Shown one piece after another: positions 24,275 through 33,157 of a DNA stretch of 64,000 nucleotides. Below the pieces are notes generated by a model. That model had not been told where the DNA came from. It saw only the letters and a program-made list of their open reading frames with translations, and made no database searches. The stretch is from assembly GCF_029893585.1 (NCBI RefSeq), contig NZ_JARXYX010000022.1:1-64000 (forward strand). Reading direction: 5' to 3'. Position numbers and translations under genes: made by a program. Position 1 is the stretch's first letter, and each line of letters begins with the position of its first letter. The DNA comes from Streptomyces sp. LBL. GTDB taxonomy: Bacteria; Actinomycetota; Actinomycetes; Streptomycetales; Streptomycetaceae.

Positions 24275-27200
24275 ATGGCAGCGATACACGAGAGCGACGC
24301 TCTCGGCCTGCTCGATGACGAGATCCGCGAACGGTTCGGCGATACGGCACGTTTCTCCGGAGGGCCGGCGGCCCCTCCCCGCACGCTTGTGGACGTCCTC
24401 GACGCGTCCGTGCGGTCGTATCCCAACGAGCTCGCTCTCGACGACGGCAGGGCACCGCTGACCTACCGTGCGCTGGCCGCGAAGGTGGAGCAGCTGCGGC
24501 GGCGACTCGCGGACGCCGGGGTCGGTCTCGGTGACCGCGTGGGGGTCCGGGTGCCGTCCGGAACCAACGATCTGTACGTGGCGATCCTCGCCGTGCTGGC
24601 CGCCGGTGCCGCCTACGTGCCCGTGGACGCCGAGGACCCTGACGAGCGGGCCGAGCTGGTGTTCGGCGAGGCCGAGGTGCGGGCCGTCGTCGGCGCCGGG
24701 CACGAGCTGACCGTGCACGGCCGCTCCGAGGTCCCCGCCGCGCGTCCCGGCATCGGGCACGACGCCTGGATCATCTTCACCTCCGGCTCCACCGGCAAGC
24801 CCAAGGGTGTCGCCGTCAGTCACCGCAGCGCCGCCGCCTTCGTGGACGCCGAGGCCCAGCTGTTCCTCACCGAGGACCCGATCGGGCCCGGGGACCGGGT
24901 CATGGCGGGCCTGTCGGTCGCGTTCGACGCGTCCTGCGAGGAGATGTGGCTGGCGTGGCGGTACGGGGCCTGTCTGGTGCCGGTGCCGCGTGCCCAGGTC
25001 CGCAGTGGCGCCGATCTCGGGCCCTGGCTGGTCGAGCAGGAGATCAGCGTCGTGTCGACGGTGCCGACGCTGGCCGCGCTGTGGGAGCCCGAGACGCTCA
25101 ACGACGTACGTCTGCTGATCTTCGGTGGCGAGGCGTGCCCGCCCGAGCTGGTGCAGCGGCTGGTGACCGAGGGACGCGAGGTGTGGAACACCTACGGGCC
25201 CACCGAGGCGACCGTGGTGGCCTGTGCCTCGCTGATGAGCGGTGCGGAGCCGATCCGGATCGGGCTGCCGCTGGACGGCTGGGAGCTGGCCGTCGTCGAC
25301 GAGGCCGGGGAGCCCGTGCCGATGGGCTCCAGCGGTCAGCTGGTGATCGGCGGGGTCGGGCTCGCCCGGTACCTGGACGCCGAGAAGGACGCGGAGAAGT
25401 ACGCGCCGCTGGAGTCCCTCGGGTGGGAGCGGGCGTACCGCAGCGGTGACCTCGTCATGGCGGAGCCCGAGGGGCTGGTGTTCCTCGGGCGGGCCGACGA
25501 GCAGATCAAGCTCGGCGGGCGGCGCATCGAGCTCGGTGAGGTGGATGCCGCGTTGCAGGCCCTGCCGGGTGTGGCGGGCGCCGCGGCCGCCGTACGGACT
25601 GCCCGCAGCGGGAACCAGCTCCTCGTCGGCTATGTCGTCACCCAGGACGGCTGGGATCACGCGGCGGCCGTCGAGAGGCTGCGTGCCGAGTTGCCCGCGG
25701 CCCTGGTTCCGCTGCTCGCGCCGGTCGACGAGCTGCCGACCCGGACCAGCGGCAAGGTCGACCGGGGCGCCCTGCCCTGGCCGTTGGAGGGGCTGCAGAG
25801 CACCGGTCCCGTAGAGCAGCTGTACGGCACCGAGGCGTGGCTGGCCGAGCAGTGGAGCGAGGTGCTCGGCATCCCGGTGTCGGGCGCGCGGGACGACTTC
25901 TTCGCCGTCGGCGGCGGCAGTCTCGCCGCGGCCCAGCTGACCACACGGCTGCGCACCCGCTACCCGAGCGCCGCCGTCCTCGACGTCTACCAGCAGCCCG
26001 TGCTGCGCAAGCTCGCGCGGCATCTGGAGAAGTCGAGGCAGGACGACGGTGGCACGCGGGTCATCGCGCCGGTTCCGGTGCGCGCCCAGGTGGTCCAGCT
26101 CCTCCTCCTGCTCCCCCTGTTCACCGTGATCGGGCTGCGCTGGACCGTGGCGCTGACGGCGCTCGGCAACCTGCTGCCCGCGTACTCCTGGCTGCCGACC
26201 GCCCCGTGGTGGCTCGTCGCGGCCGGAGCGGTGCTCTTCTTCAGTCCGCCCGGCCGGCTCGCGATCGCGACGGGCGGGGCCCGGCTGCTCCTCAAGGGGG
26301 TCGAGCCGGGCCGGTACGCGCGCGGCGGCAGTGTGCATCTGCGGCTGTGGACCGCCGAGCGGCTGGCCGAGTTCAGCGGGGCGACCTCGCTGACCGGGTC
26401 CTGGCTGGAGCGGTACGGGCGGGCGCTGGGCGCCCGGATCGGGCCGGACGTGGACCTGCACTCACTGCCTCCGGTCACCGGCCTGCTCAGGCTGGGGCGG
26501 GGCGCGGCCGTGGAGTCCGAGGTGGATCTGTCCGGCTGGTGGCTGGACGGTGACCGGCTGGAGATCGGTGCGGTGCGGGTGGGCGCGCATGCCGTCGTCG
26601 GTACCCGCAGCGTGCTCTTCCCGGGCGCCCGGGTGGGCAAACGGGCGGAGGTCGCGCCGGGCTCGGCGGTCGCCGGTCAGGTTCCGACCGGGCAGCGCTG
26701 GGCGGGCGCTCCCGCGGTCAAGCTCGGCAAGGCCAAGCGCAACTGGCCCAAGGAACGGCCGGTGCGGGGCACGTACTGGCGGGCGATGTACGGCGTCACG
26801 GGCCTCGCGCTCAGTGGGCTGCCGGTGCTGGCGGGCGCGGTCGCGCTGTTCGTGGGCTACTGGTTCGTCACGCCGGAGGTGACCGCCGCGGGTGTCGCGC
26901 TCGGTCTCGTCCCGGCGACGCTCGCCTTCGGGCTGGTGTACGCGCTGGTGCTGCTGGTCGCCGTACGGCTGCTCAGCGTGGGCCTGCGGGAGGGCACGCA
27001 TCCGACGCACAGCCGGATCGGCTGGCAGGCGTGGACCGTCACGCAGCTGATGGACCGCTCGCGGGAGACGCTGTTCCCGCTGTACGCCGGGCTGGCCACG
27101 CCGGTGTGGCTGCGGCTGCTCGGTATGCGGATCGGCAGGGGCGCCGAGGTCTCGACGGTGCTGGCGCTGCCCAGCCTGACGACCGTCGGCGAGGGCGCGT

Positions 27201-28129
27201 TCCTGGCCGACGACACGCTGACCGCGCCGTACGAGCTCGGCGGGGGCTGGATGCGGATCGGGCGGGCGGAGATCGGGCGCCGGGCGTTCCTCGGGAACTC
27301 GGGGATGACCGGGCCGGGCCGGTCCGTGCCGGACGGCGGGCTGGTCGGGGTGCTGTCGGCGACGCCGAAGAAGGCGAAGAAGGGCAGCTCGTATCTGGGG
27401 CTGCCGCCGATGAAGCTGCCGCGTGCGGCGGCCGACGGCGACCAGAGCCGGACGTACGACCCGCCGGCCCGGCTGCTGTGGGCCCGGGCGCTGGTGGAGC
27501 TGTGCCGGATCGTACCGGTGTTCTGCTCGGCGGGGCTGGCCGTGCTGACGGTGGCCGCGCTGTGTGCGCTGGGCACGTGGGCGCCGCTGCTGTCGGGGCT
27601 GGTGCTGCTCGGTGTGGGGCTGGTGGCGGGTCTGGTGTCCGTCGTCGCGAAGTGGGCGCTCGTGGGGCGGCACCGCAGTGGGGAGCATCCGCTGTGGAGC
27701 TCCTTCGTGTGGCGCAACGAGCTGGCGGACACGTTCGTGGAGGTGCTGGCGGTGCCGTGGCTGGCGGGTTCCGTGCCCGGTACGCCGGTGCTGACGGCGT
27801 GGCTGCGCGGGCTCGGGGCGCGGATCGGCCGGGGCGTGTGGGTGGAGAGTTACTGGCTGCCCGAGACCGACCTGGTCACGCTGGAGGACGCGGCGACCGT
27901 GAACCGTGGCTGTGTGCTGCAGACCCACCTCTTCCACGACCGGATCTTGCGGACGGATACTGTGGTCCTCCGTGAGGGCGCGACGCTGGGTCCTGGCGGA
28001 ATCGTCCTGCCCGGCAGCACGATCGGCGCCCGTACGACTCTGGGACCGGCGTCGCTGGTGATGGCCGGGGAGTCCGTTCCCGACGACACCCGCTGGCTGG
28101 GCAACCCGATCGAGTCATGGCGTTCCTGA
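24275..28129 (+). CDS. Pls/PosA-family single-module nonribosomal peptide synthetase (poly-amino-acid synthetase-like)
   Basis: A 1284-residue membrane NRPS. Order: adenylation domain with A3 IIFTSGSTGKPKGV (from residue 166), A4 FDASCEEMW (from 217), A5 NTYGPTEAT and A10 SGKVDR; carrier domain DDFFAVGGGS with Ser549 for phosphopantetheine; then about six membrane helices interleaved with three soluble left-handed beta-helix acetyltransferase-like segments. This is the layout of Streptomyces albulus epsilon-polylysine synthetase, which joins one amino acid iteratively. There is no conventional condensation or thioesterase domain. Aligning by eye to GrsA gives the code D-A-E-S-I-G-T-V-V-K, resembling lysine-activating codes as I remember them. 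ATG 24275 has GAGGG 4 bases upstream. The end overlaps the M1 peptidase start. Confidence 0.87.
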   Translation: MAAIHESDALGLLDDEIRERFGDTARFSGGPAAPPRTLVDVLDASVRSYPNELALDDGRAPLTYRALAAKVEQLRRRLADAGVGLGDRVGVRVPSGTNDLYVAILAVLAAGAAYVPVDAEDPDERAELVFGEAEVRAVVGAGHELTVHGRSEVPAARPGIGHDAWIIFTSGSTGKPKGVAVSHRSAAAFVDAEAQLFLTEDPIGPGDRVMAGLSVAFDASCEEMWLAWRYGACLVPVPRAQVRSGADLGPWLVEQEISVVSTVPTLAALWEPETLNDVRLLIFGGEACPPELVQRLVTEGREVWNTYGPTEATVVACASLMSGAEPIRIGLPLDGWELAVVDEAGEPVPMGSSGQLVIGGVGLARYLDAEKDAEKYAPLESLGWERAYRSGDLVMAEPEGLVFLGRADEQIKLGGRRIELGEVDAALQALPGVAGAAAAVRTARSGNQLLVGYVVTQDGWDHAAAVERLRAELPAALVPLLAPVDELPTRTSGKVDRGALPWPLEGLQSTGPVEQLYGTEAWLAEQWSEVLGIPVSGARDDFFAVGGGSLAAAQLTTRLRTRYPSAAVLDVYQQPVLRKLARHLEKSRQDDGGTRVIAPVPVRAQVVQLLLLLPLFTVIGLRWTVALTALGNLLPAYSWLPTAPWWLVAAGAVLFFSPPGRLAIATGGARLLLKGVEPGRYARGGSVHLRLWTAERLAEFSGATSLTGSWLERYGRALGARIGPDVDLHSLPPVTGLLRLGRGAAVESEVDLSGWWLDGDRLEIGAVRVGAHAVVGTRSVLFPGARVGKRAEVAPGSAVAGQVPTGQRWAGAPAVKLGKAKRNWPKERPVRGTYWRAMYGVTGLALSGLPVLAGAVALFVGYWFVTPEVTAAGVALGLVPATLAFGLVYALVLLVAVRLLSVGLREGTHPTHSRIGWQAWTVTQLMDRSRETLFPLYAGLATPVWLRLLGMRIGRGAEVSTVLALPSLTTVGEGAFLADDTLTAPYELGGGWMRIGRAEIGRRAFLGNSGMTGPGRSVPDGGLVGVLSATPKKAKKGSSYLGLPPMKLPRAAADGDQSRTYDPPARLLWARALVELCRIVPVFCSAGLAVLTVAALCALGTWAPLLSGLVLLGVGLVAGLVSVVAKWALVGRHRSGEHPLWSSFVWRNELADTFVEVLAVPWLAGSVPGTPVLTAWLRGLGARIGRGVWVESYWLPETDLVTLEDAATVNRGCVLQTHLFHDRILRTDTVVLREGATLGPGGIVLPGSTIGARTTLGPASLVMAGESVPDDTRWLGNPIESWRS

Positions 28130-29586
28130 GCGCGGCTCAGCCGGGGTCCGAGGACGGTGCACCGGCACGACGTTCGAGCACAGCGCAGGGAGCAGACACC
28201 GCAGTGACCGTTCAGCAGGCAGTGGGTCCGGACCCTTATTTTCCGGCCAACGGCGATTCCCGCTACCGGGTGCATCGCTACGAACTCGCGCTGGACTACC
28301 GCCCGGGTCCCAACCGGTTGTCGGGGACGGCCCGGATCAACGCGATAGCGGGACGGTCTCCGCTGCCCGAATTCCAGTTGAACCTGGGCGACTTCAAGAT
28401 CGGCCGGATCCGGGTGGACGGCCGGCAGCCGCACTACACGCACCGGGGCGGCAGGCTGCGCCTGCGTCCGGTCAAGGCGGTCCGTCCGGGCGCCCCCTTC
28501 ACGGTGGAAGTGCACTGGTCCGGCAACCCCAAGCCGGTGAGCAGTCCGTGGGGCGGGCTCGGCTGGGAGGAACTGGAAGACGGGGCGCTGGTGGCGAGCC
28601 AGCCGATCGGGGCGCCGTCCTGGTATCCGTGCAACGACCGGCCCGCCGACAAGGCGTCGTACCAGATCTCGATCACCACGCCGTCCGCGTACGCGGTGGT
28701 GGCGGGCGGGCGGCTGCTGACCCGGACGACGAAGGCGTCGACGACCACGTGGGTGTACGAGCAGGCCGCGCCCACGTCCAGCTATCTGGTGGGGCTGTCG
28801 ATCGGCAAGTACCAGACGGTGCTGCTGGGCGATCCGGGCCCGGGCGGGGTGCCGCAGCACGGGCACATTCCGGCGCACCTGCTGCCCGAGTTCTCGCGGG
28901 ACTTCGCGCGGCAGCCCCAGATGATGGAGCTCTTCCAGGAGTTGTTCGGTCCGTACCCGTTCGACGAGTACGCGGTCGTGGTGACCGAGGAGGAGCTCGA
29001 TGTCCCCGTCGAGGCACAGGGGTTGTCGCTGTTCGGCGCCAACCATGTGGACGGGGCTCGGGGTTGGGAGCGGCTGGTGGCGCACGAGCTGGCGCACCAG
29101 TGGTTCGGCAACAGCGTGTCCATCGCCGACTGGCGGCACATATGGCTGAACGAGGGGTTCGCGAAGTACGCGGAGTGGCTGTGGTCGGAGCGGTCGGGTG
29201 GCCGGAGCGCGCATCAACTCGCCGTGGCGGCCCACCGGTCGCTGTCCGCCCTGCCCCAGGACCTCACGCTGGCCGACCCCGGGCGTAAGTCGATGTTCGA
29301 CGACCGGCTCTACCAGCGCGGCGGGCTGGTCCTGCACGCGGTGCGGTGCGCGATGGGCGACGACGCGTTCTTCCGGATGCTGCGCGGGTGGGCGACGCTG
29401 CACCGGGGCGGGGCGGTGAACACGACGACGTTCACCGCGCACGCGGCCCGGTTCGCGCCGGAGCCGCTGGACCAGGTGTTCCAGGCATGGGTGTACGGCA
29501 CGAGGCTGCCGCCGCTGCCGGCACCGCACGCCCCCGCGATACCGGCCCGGCCCGCGCATCCGCCGACCAACGCCGGGTCGGCGTAG
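28117..29586 (+). CDS. M1-family zinc metallopeptidase (aminopeptidase N-like)
   Basis: A 489-residue M1 peptidase. The zinc site is HELAH (323-327) with Glu346 in NEGFAKYAE, and the substrate-entry motif is represented by QGLSLFGANH in place of GAMEN. It lacks the large C-terminal domain of aminopeptidase N. No signal peptide is visible. The ATG at 28117 overlaps the NRPS stop by 13 bases; an alternative GTG at 28204 (VTVQQAVGPDPYF), with GGGAG 11 bases upstream, gives a more typical start. Coupling to a Pls-like synthetase suggests it trims or degrades the polymer, as zinc aminopeptidases do for epsilon-polylysine in producers (inference). Confidence 0.87.
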   Translation: MAFLSAAQPGSEDGAPARRSSTAQGADTAVTVQQAVGPDPYFPANGDSRYRVHRYELALDYRPGPNRLSGTARINAIAGRSPLPEFQLNLGDFKIGRIRVDGRQPHYTHRGGRLRLRPVKAVRPGAPFTVEVHWSGNPKPVSSPWGGLGWEELEDGALVASQPIGAPSWYPCNDRPADKASYQISITTPSAYAVVAGGRLLTRTTKASTTTWVYEQAAPTSSYLVGLSIGKYQTVLLGDPGPGGVPQHGHIPAHLLPEFSRDFARQPQMMELFQELFGPYPFDEYAVVVTEEELDVPVEAQGLSLFGANHVDGARGWERLVAHELAHQWFGNSVSIADWRHIWLNEGFAKYAEWLWSERSGGRSAHQLAVAAHRSLSALPQDLTLADPGRKSMFDDRLYQRGGLVLHAVRCAMGDDAFFRMLRGWATLHRGGAVNTTTFTAHAARFAPEPLDQVFQAWVYGTRLPPLPAPHAPAIPARPAHPPTNAGSA

Positions 29587-29789
29587 GGCCCGCGCCGGGT
29601 CCGTGCAGGGCTCGCGCGGAGTGCAGCGCGCCGTCACGGTGCCCGCGCGCGACGCGTACATGGTCCCGCGTGCGCTGCCCGCACCGCGCGCCCCACGATC
29701 CCGGCCCGGCCCGGCCCGGCCCGGCAGGCGTAGGGCCCGGGCTCACCGGCCGGGGCGGCGCGGGGCGCGGTCCCGGCACAATGGTGTGC

Positions 29790-30233
29790 ATGTCCCGACG
29801 CAGCACTCGCCCCTCCCGCCCCGCCGGTACCCGCCCCGCCGGTACCCGCCCCTCCCGCCCCGCCGGTGCCTGTCCCTGCGGGCTTCCGGAGCCGTACGAG
29901 GCGTGCTGCGGCCGCTACCACTCCGGTCCTGCCGCGGCGCCCACCGCCGAGGCGCTGATGCGGTCCCGCTACGGCGCCTTCGTGAAGGGGGACGCGCCGT
30001 ATCTGCTGCGGACGTGGCATCCGCGGACCCGGCCGGCACGGCTCGACCTCGATCCGGGGACGCGCTGGACCGGCCTGGAGATCCTCGGCACGACGGACGG
30101 TTCCGCCTTCCACAGCACCGGCACCGTGACCTTCCGGGCCTCGTTCCGGGGCGGTGCGCTGCATGAGCGGAGCCGGTTCGAGCGGGTGGACGGGGCGTGG
30201 GTGTACGTGGACGGGGAGTTCCTGGACCAGTAG
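29790..30233 (+). CDS. YchJ-family protein with SEC-C zinc motif
   Basis: A 147-residue YchJ-like protein. The SEC-C type motif ACPCGLPEPYEACCGRYH (Cys28, Cys30, Cys39, Cys40) probably binds zinc. The following domain (TAEALMRSRYGAFVKGDAPYLLRTWHP) is the NTF2-like fold that accompanies it. The N-terminal 26 residues are repeats of PSRPAGT encoded by short DNA repeats and are probably disordered. ATG 29790 is the best guess; ATG 29781 is 3 codons upstream and neither has a clear ribosome site. The last codons and the stop are duplicated downstream (30216-30263). Confidence 0.82.
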   Translation: MSRRSTRPSRPAGTRPAGTRPSRPAGACPCGLPEPYEACCGRYHSGPAAAPTAEALMRSRYGAFVKGDAPYLLRTWHPRTRPARLDLDPGTRWTGLEILGTTDGSAFHSTGTVTFRASFRGGALHERSRFERVDGAWVYVDGEFLDQ

Positions 30234-30263
30234 GGCTGCGAGTTTCTGGAGCAGGAGGGCTAC
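30216..30263 (+). repeat. 24-bp tandem duplication containing the YchJ gene stop codon
   Basis: Copies at 30216-30239 and 30240-30263 match in 20 of 24 positions. The first copy encodes the C-terminus EFLDQ and the TAG stop; in the second copy the TAG has become GAG. The second copy also overlaps the stop codon of the convergent gntR gene. Confidence 0.75.
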
Positions 30264-30961
30264 GGCGCCAGTATGTCCAGCTCCTGGAGGGCCCCCATGG
30301 TGATCTCGCGGGTCAGTTCCTCCGCGCGGAGTGCGTCGCCCTCGCGGACCGCCTCGGCGACCTGGACGTGGAGGGTGACGGCGGCCGGGTCGGGGTCCTC
30401 GAACATGACCTCGTGGTGGGTGCGGCCGGTGAGGACCTCGGCGACGACATCGCCGAGGCGGGCGAACATCTCGTTGCCGGAGGCGTTGAGGATCACGCGG
30501 TGGAAGGCCATGTCGTGCACGAGGTAGCCCTCCAGCTGATGGCCGCGTGAGGTGGCCACCATGCCCAGGGCGTACTCGGTGAGTTCGGCGCACTGCTCGG
30601 CCGTGGCGTGCCTGGCGGCCAGACCCGCGGCGACCGGTTCGATCGCCGAGCGCAGCATCGTGAGCGAGCGCAGCTGACGGGGGCGGTCGGCGCCGTCCAG
30701 ACGCCAGCGGATGACCTGAGGGTCGTAGACGTTCCACTCGTTCTGGGGACGCACCGTCACGCCCACCCGGCGGCGTGACTCGACCAGGTGCATGGACTCC
30801 AGTACGCGGACCGCCTCGCGCATCACGGAGCGGGAGACGTCGAAACACTGGGCGAGTTCGTCGGTACGCAGGACACTGCCCGGCGGGTACTCCCCTGCGG
30901 TGATCGCGGGGCCGAGGGCCTCCAGTACTCGGCCGTGCAACCCGCGGTCCGATGCGCTCAT
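30260..30961 (-). CDS. gntR: GntR-family (FCD) repressor of gluconate genes
   Basis: A 233-residue regulator with an N-terminal winged helix (SVLRTDELAQCFDVSRSVMREAV in pieces, residues about 28-50) and an FCD effector domain with the metal/ligand residues DMAFHR, and His in LHVQVAEAV. It is divergent from gluconokinase, so it most likely represses gntK-gntP and binds gluconate or 6-phosphogluconate (inference from position and subfamily). ATG 30961. A palindrome in the shared promoter region (30996-31006) is the likely operator. Confidence 0.85.
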   Translation of the reverse strand: MSASDRGLHGRVLEALGPAITAGEYPPGSVLRTDELAQCFDVSRSVMREAVRVLESMHLVESRRRVGVTVRPQNEWNVYDPQVIRWRLDGADRPRQLRSLTMLRSAIEPVAAGLAARHATAEQCAELTEYALGMVATSRGHQLEGYLVHDMAFHRVILNASGNEMFARLGDVVAEVLTGRTHHEVMFEDPDPAAVTLHVQVAEAVREGDALRAEELTREITMGALQELDILAP

Positions 30962-30995
30962 GCACTCAGCGTACGGGCCAGGTCACAGGAACAAA

Positions 30996-31006
30996 AAGTC
31001 AGACTT
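30996..31006. promoter_or_regulatory. Candidate GntR operator and divergent promoter region
   Basis: AAGTCAGACTT is a perfect 11-base palindrome, extended by A/T-rich flanks with partial symmetry, between gntR and gntK. Immediately downstream, TTGCAG (31012-31017) and TACCTA (31034-31039), 16 bases apart, could form the gntK promoter. The segment is markedly AT-richer than its surroundings. Confidence 0.45.
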
Positions 31007-31103
31007 ATTTGTTGCAGACTCTTGAATTAGTCGTACCTAGTGGGTTTCAGTATGCCGACGTCAGATGTCGACGTCGGATGTCGAGGAAGACAGCGAGGCA
31101 GTG

Positions 31104-31622
31104 ATGAGTACCCCTCACGTCGTCGTGGTGATGGGCGTCGCCGGCACGGGCAAGACCACGATCGGTCCCCTGCTCGCGGCCCGGCTGGGCGTCCCGTACG
31201 CCGAGGGCGACGACTTCCACCCGCAGGCCAACATCGACAAGATGTCGGCCGGCACTCCGCTCGAGGACGCCGACCGGTGGCCATGGCTCGACGCCATCGG
31301 CGTCTGGGCGCACGGGCGGGCCGGGCTCGGCGGGGTGGTGAGCTGTTCGGCGCTGAAGCGGTCGTACCGCGACCGGCTCAGGGCCTCCGCTCCCGGAGCC
31401 GTCTTCGTGCACCTCGCGGGCGACCGGGCGTTGATCGAGGACCGGATGGCGCATCGGCAGGGTCACTTCATGCCGACCGCGCTGCTGGACTCGCAGTTCG
31501 CCACGCTCCAGCCGCTCCAGGCGGACGAGGCCGGAGTCGCCGTCGACGTCTCCGGCAGCCCGGAGGAGATCACCGAGCGGGCCGCGAAAGCGCTCGACGC
31601 GCTTCCTGAGACATCCCGGTAA
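31104..31622 (+). CDS. gntK: Gluconokinase
   Basis: A 172-residue P-loop kinase that phosphorylates D-gluconate to 6-phosphogluconate, feeding the pentose phosphate pathway. Walker A is MGVAGTGKTT (residues 10-19), followed by the family segments EGDDFHPQANIDKMSAGTPL and VSCSALKRSYRDRLR. ATG 31104 (MSTPHVVVVMGVAG) has GAGG 5 bases upstream; an in-frame GTG one codon earlier and an ATG at 31065 are less likely. Its own transcript probably continues into gntP across a 127-base repeat-containing gap. Confidence 0.93.
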   Translation: MSTPHVVVVMGVAGTGKTTIGPLLAARLGVPYAEGDDFHPQANIDKMSAGTPLEDADRWPWLDAIGVWAHGRAGLGGVVSCSALKRSYRDRLRASAPGAVFVHLAGDRALIEDRMAHRQGHFMPTALLDSQFATLQPLQADEAGVAVDVSGSPEEITERAAKALDALPETSR

Positions 31623-31640
31623 TCACTCTCCACCGTCGCC

Positions 31641-31723
31641 GCAGTACCCCTCCCCACCCGCAGTACCCCCTCCCCCTCCCCACTGCGGTACCCCTCCGTA
31701 CCCCCATCGCAGTACCCCTCCCC
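31641..31723 (+). repeat. C-rich direct repeats between gntK and gntP
   Basis: GCAGTACCCCTCCCC occurs at 31641-31655 and 31709-31723, with variants near 31660 and 31685. The tract fills most of the gntK-gntP gap and is strongly C-biased on the plus strand. Confidence 0.65.
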
Positions 31724-31749
31724 ATCCCCGTACCTGCAAGGAACCTCCC

Positions 31750-33147
31750 GTGACCAGACTCAGTGTCGAGATGCTGGCAGCGGACGCACCCGAGCCGATC
31801 ACCTCGGCCGGCCACGCTCAGCTGGGTATCGCCGTTCTGGCGGGCATCGCCGTCATCGTCCTGCTCATCACCAAGTTCAAGCTCCACGCGTTCCTGTCGC
31901 TGACCATCGGGACACTGGCGCTCGGCGCGTTCGCCGGGGCGCCGCTCGACAAGGCCATCGTCAGCTTCACCACCGGGCTCGGGACCACCGTGGCCGGTGT
32001 GGGCGTGCTGATCGCGCTGGGCGCGATCCTCGGCAAGATGCTCGCCGACTCCGGGGGCGCCGACCAGATCGTCGACACGATCCTGGCGAAGGCCACCCCC
32101 CGCACGATGCCCTGGGCGATGGTGCTGATCGCCTCGGTGATCGGCCTGCCGCTGTTCTTCGAGGTCGGCGTGGTGCTGATGATCCCGGTGGTGCTGATGG
32201 TCGCCAAGCGGGGCAACTACTCGCTGATGCGCATCGGTATCCCGGCCCTCGCCGGTCTGTCCGTCATGCACGGCCTGGTCCCGCCGCACCCCGGCCCGCT
32301 GATCGCGATCGACGCGGTCAAGGCCAACCTCGGCCTGACGCTGGCGCTCGGTGTCCTGATCGCCATCCCGACCGTGATCATCGCCGGTCCGCTGTTCTCG
32401 AAGGTCGCCGCCCGCTGGGTGGACGTCCCGGCGCCGGACCGCATGATCCCGCAGCGCGCCTCCGAGGAACTGGAGCGGCGTCCCAGCTTCGGCGCGACCC
32501 TGGCCACGATCCTGCTGCCGGTCGTCCTGATGCTGTCCAAGGCGCTCGTCGACATCGTCATCGATGACCCCGAGAACACCGGGCAGCGTGTGTTCGACGT
32601 CGTCGGCTCCCCGCTGATCGCACTGCTCGCCGCCGTGCTGGTGGGCATCTTCACCCTCCTGCGGCCCGCCGGGTTCGCCAAGGACCGGGTCTCTCAGCTC
32701 GTCGACAAGGGACTCGCGCCCATCGCGGGCATCCTGCTGATCGTCGGCGCGGGCGGCGGCTTCAAGCAGACCCTGATCGACAGCGGTGTGGGGCAGATGG
32801 TCCTGGAGATATCCAAGGACTGGTCGATCCCGGCCCTGCTGCTGGCCTGGCTGATCGCCGTGGCGATCCGACTGGCGACCGGCTCGGCGACGGTCGCCAC
32901 GGTCTCGGCGGCCGGCCTGGTCGCCCCGCTCGCGGCCGACATGTCGACGGCCCACACGGCCCTGCTCGTCCTGGCCATCGGCAGCGGCTCGCTCTTCTTC
33001 AGCCATGTCAACGACGCCGGATTCTGGCTGGTGAAGGAGTACTTCGGCCTGGACGTCGGCCAGACCCTCAAGACCTGGTCCATCATGGAGACGATCATCT
33101 CGGTGGTCGGCGGCGGCCTGGTCCTGCTCCTCTCGCTGATCATTTAG
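31750..33147 (+). CDS. gntP: GntP-family gluconate:H+ symporter
   Basis: A 465-residue membrane transporter with 12 or more hydrophobic segments. GntP signatures include GLPLFFEVGVVLMIP, the MHGLVPPHPGPLIAID motif after it, and GSGSLFFSHVNDAGFWLVKEY near the C-terminus. It imports gluconate (or idonate/related sugar acids) with protons. GTG 31750, AAGGA about 10 bases upstream. It is followed after 10 bases by the SDR gene, so gntK-gntP-SDR-ADH read as one sugar-acid operon. Confidence 0.93.
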   Translation: MTRLSVEMLAADAPEPITSAGHAQLGIAVLAGIAVIVLLITKFKLHAFLSLTIGTLALGAFAGAPLDKAIVSFTTGLGTTVAGVGVLIALGAILGKMLADSGGADQIVDTILAKATPRTMPWAMVLIASVIGLPLFFEVGVVLMIPVVLMVAKRGNYSLMRIGIPALAGLSVMHGLVPPHPGPLIAIDAVKANLGLTLALGVLIAIPTVIIAGPLFSKVAARWVDVPAPDRMIPQRASEELERRPSFGATLATILLPVVLMLSKALVDIVIDDPENTGQRVFDVVGSPLIALLAAVLVGIFTLLRPAGFAKDRVSQLVDKGLAPIAGILLIVGAGGGFKQTLIDSGVGQMVLEISKDWSIPALLLAWLIAVAIRLATGSATVATVSAAGLVAPLAADMSTAHTALLVLAIGSGSLFFSHVNDAGFWLVKEYFGLDVGQTLKTWSIMETIISVVGGGLVLLLSLII

Positions 33148-33157
33148 GGGTACGGGA

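Noticed and set aside
29790..29870. Pro/Ala repeats at the YchJ N-terminus as a separate gene or collagen-like domain
   Set aside because: It is a short slippage-type DNA repeat in frame with the SEC-C domain, so it is part of the same gene if translated at all.
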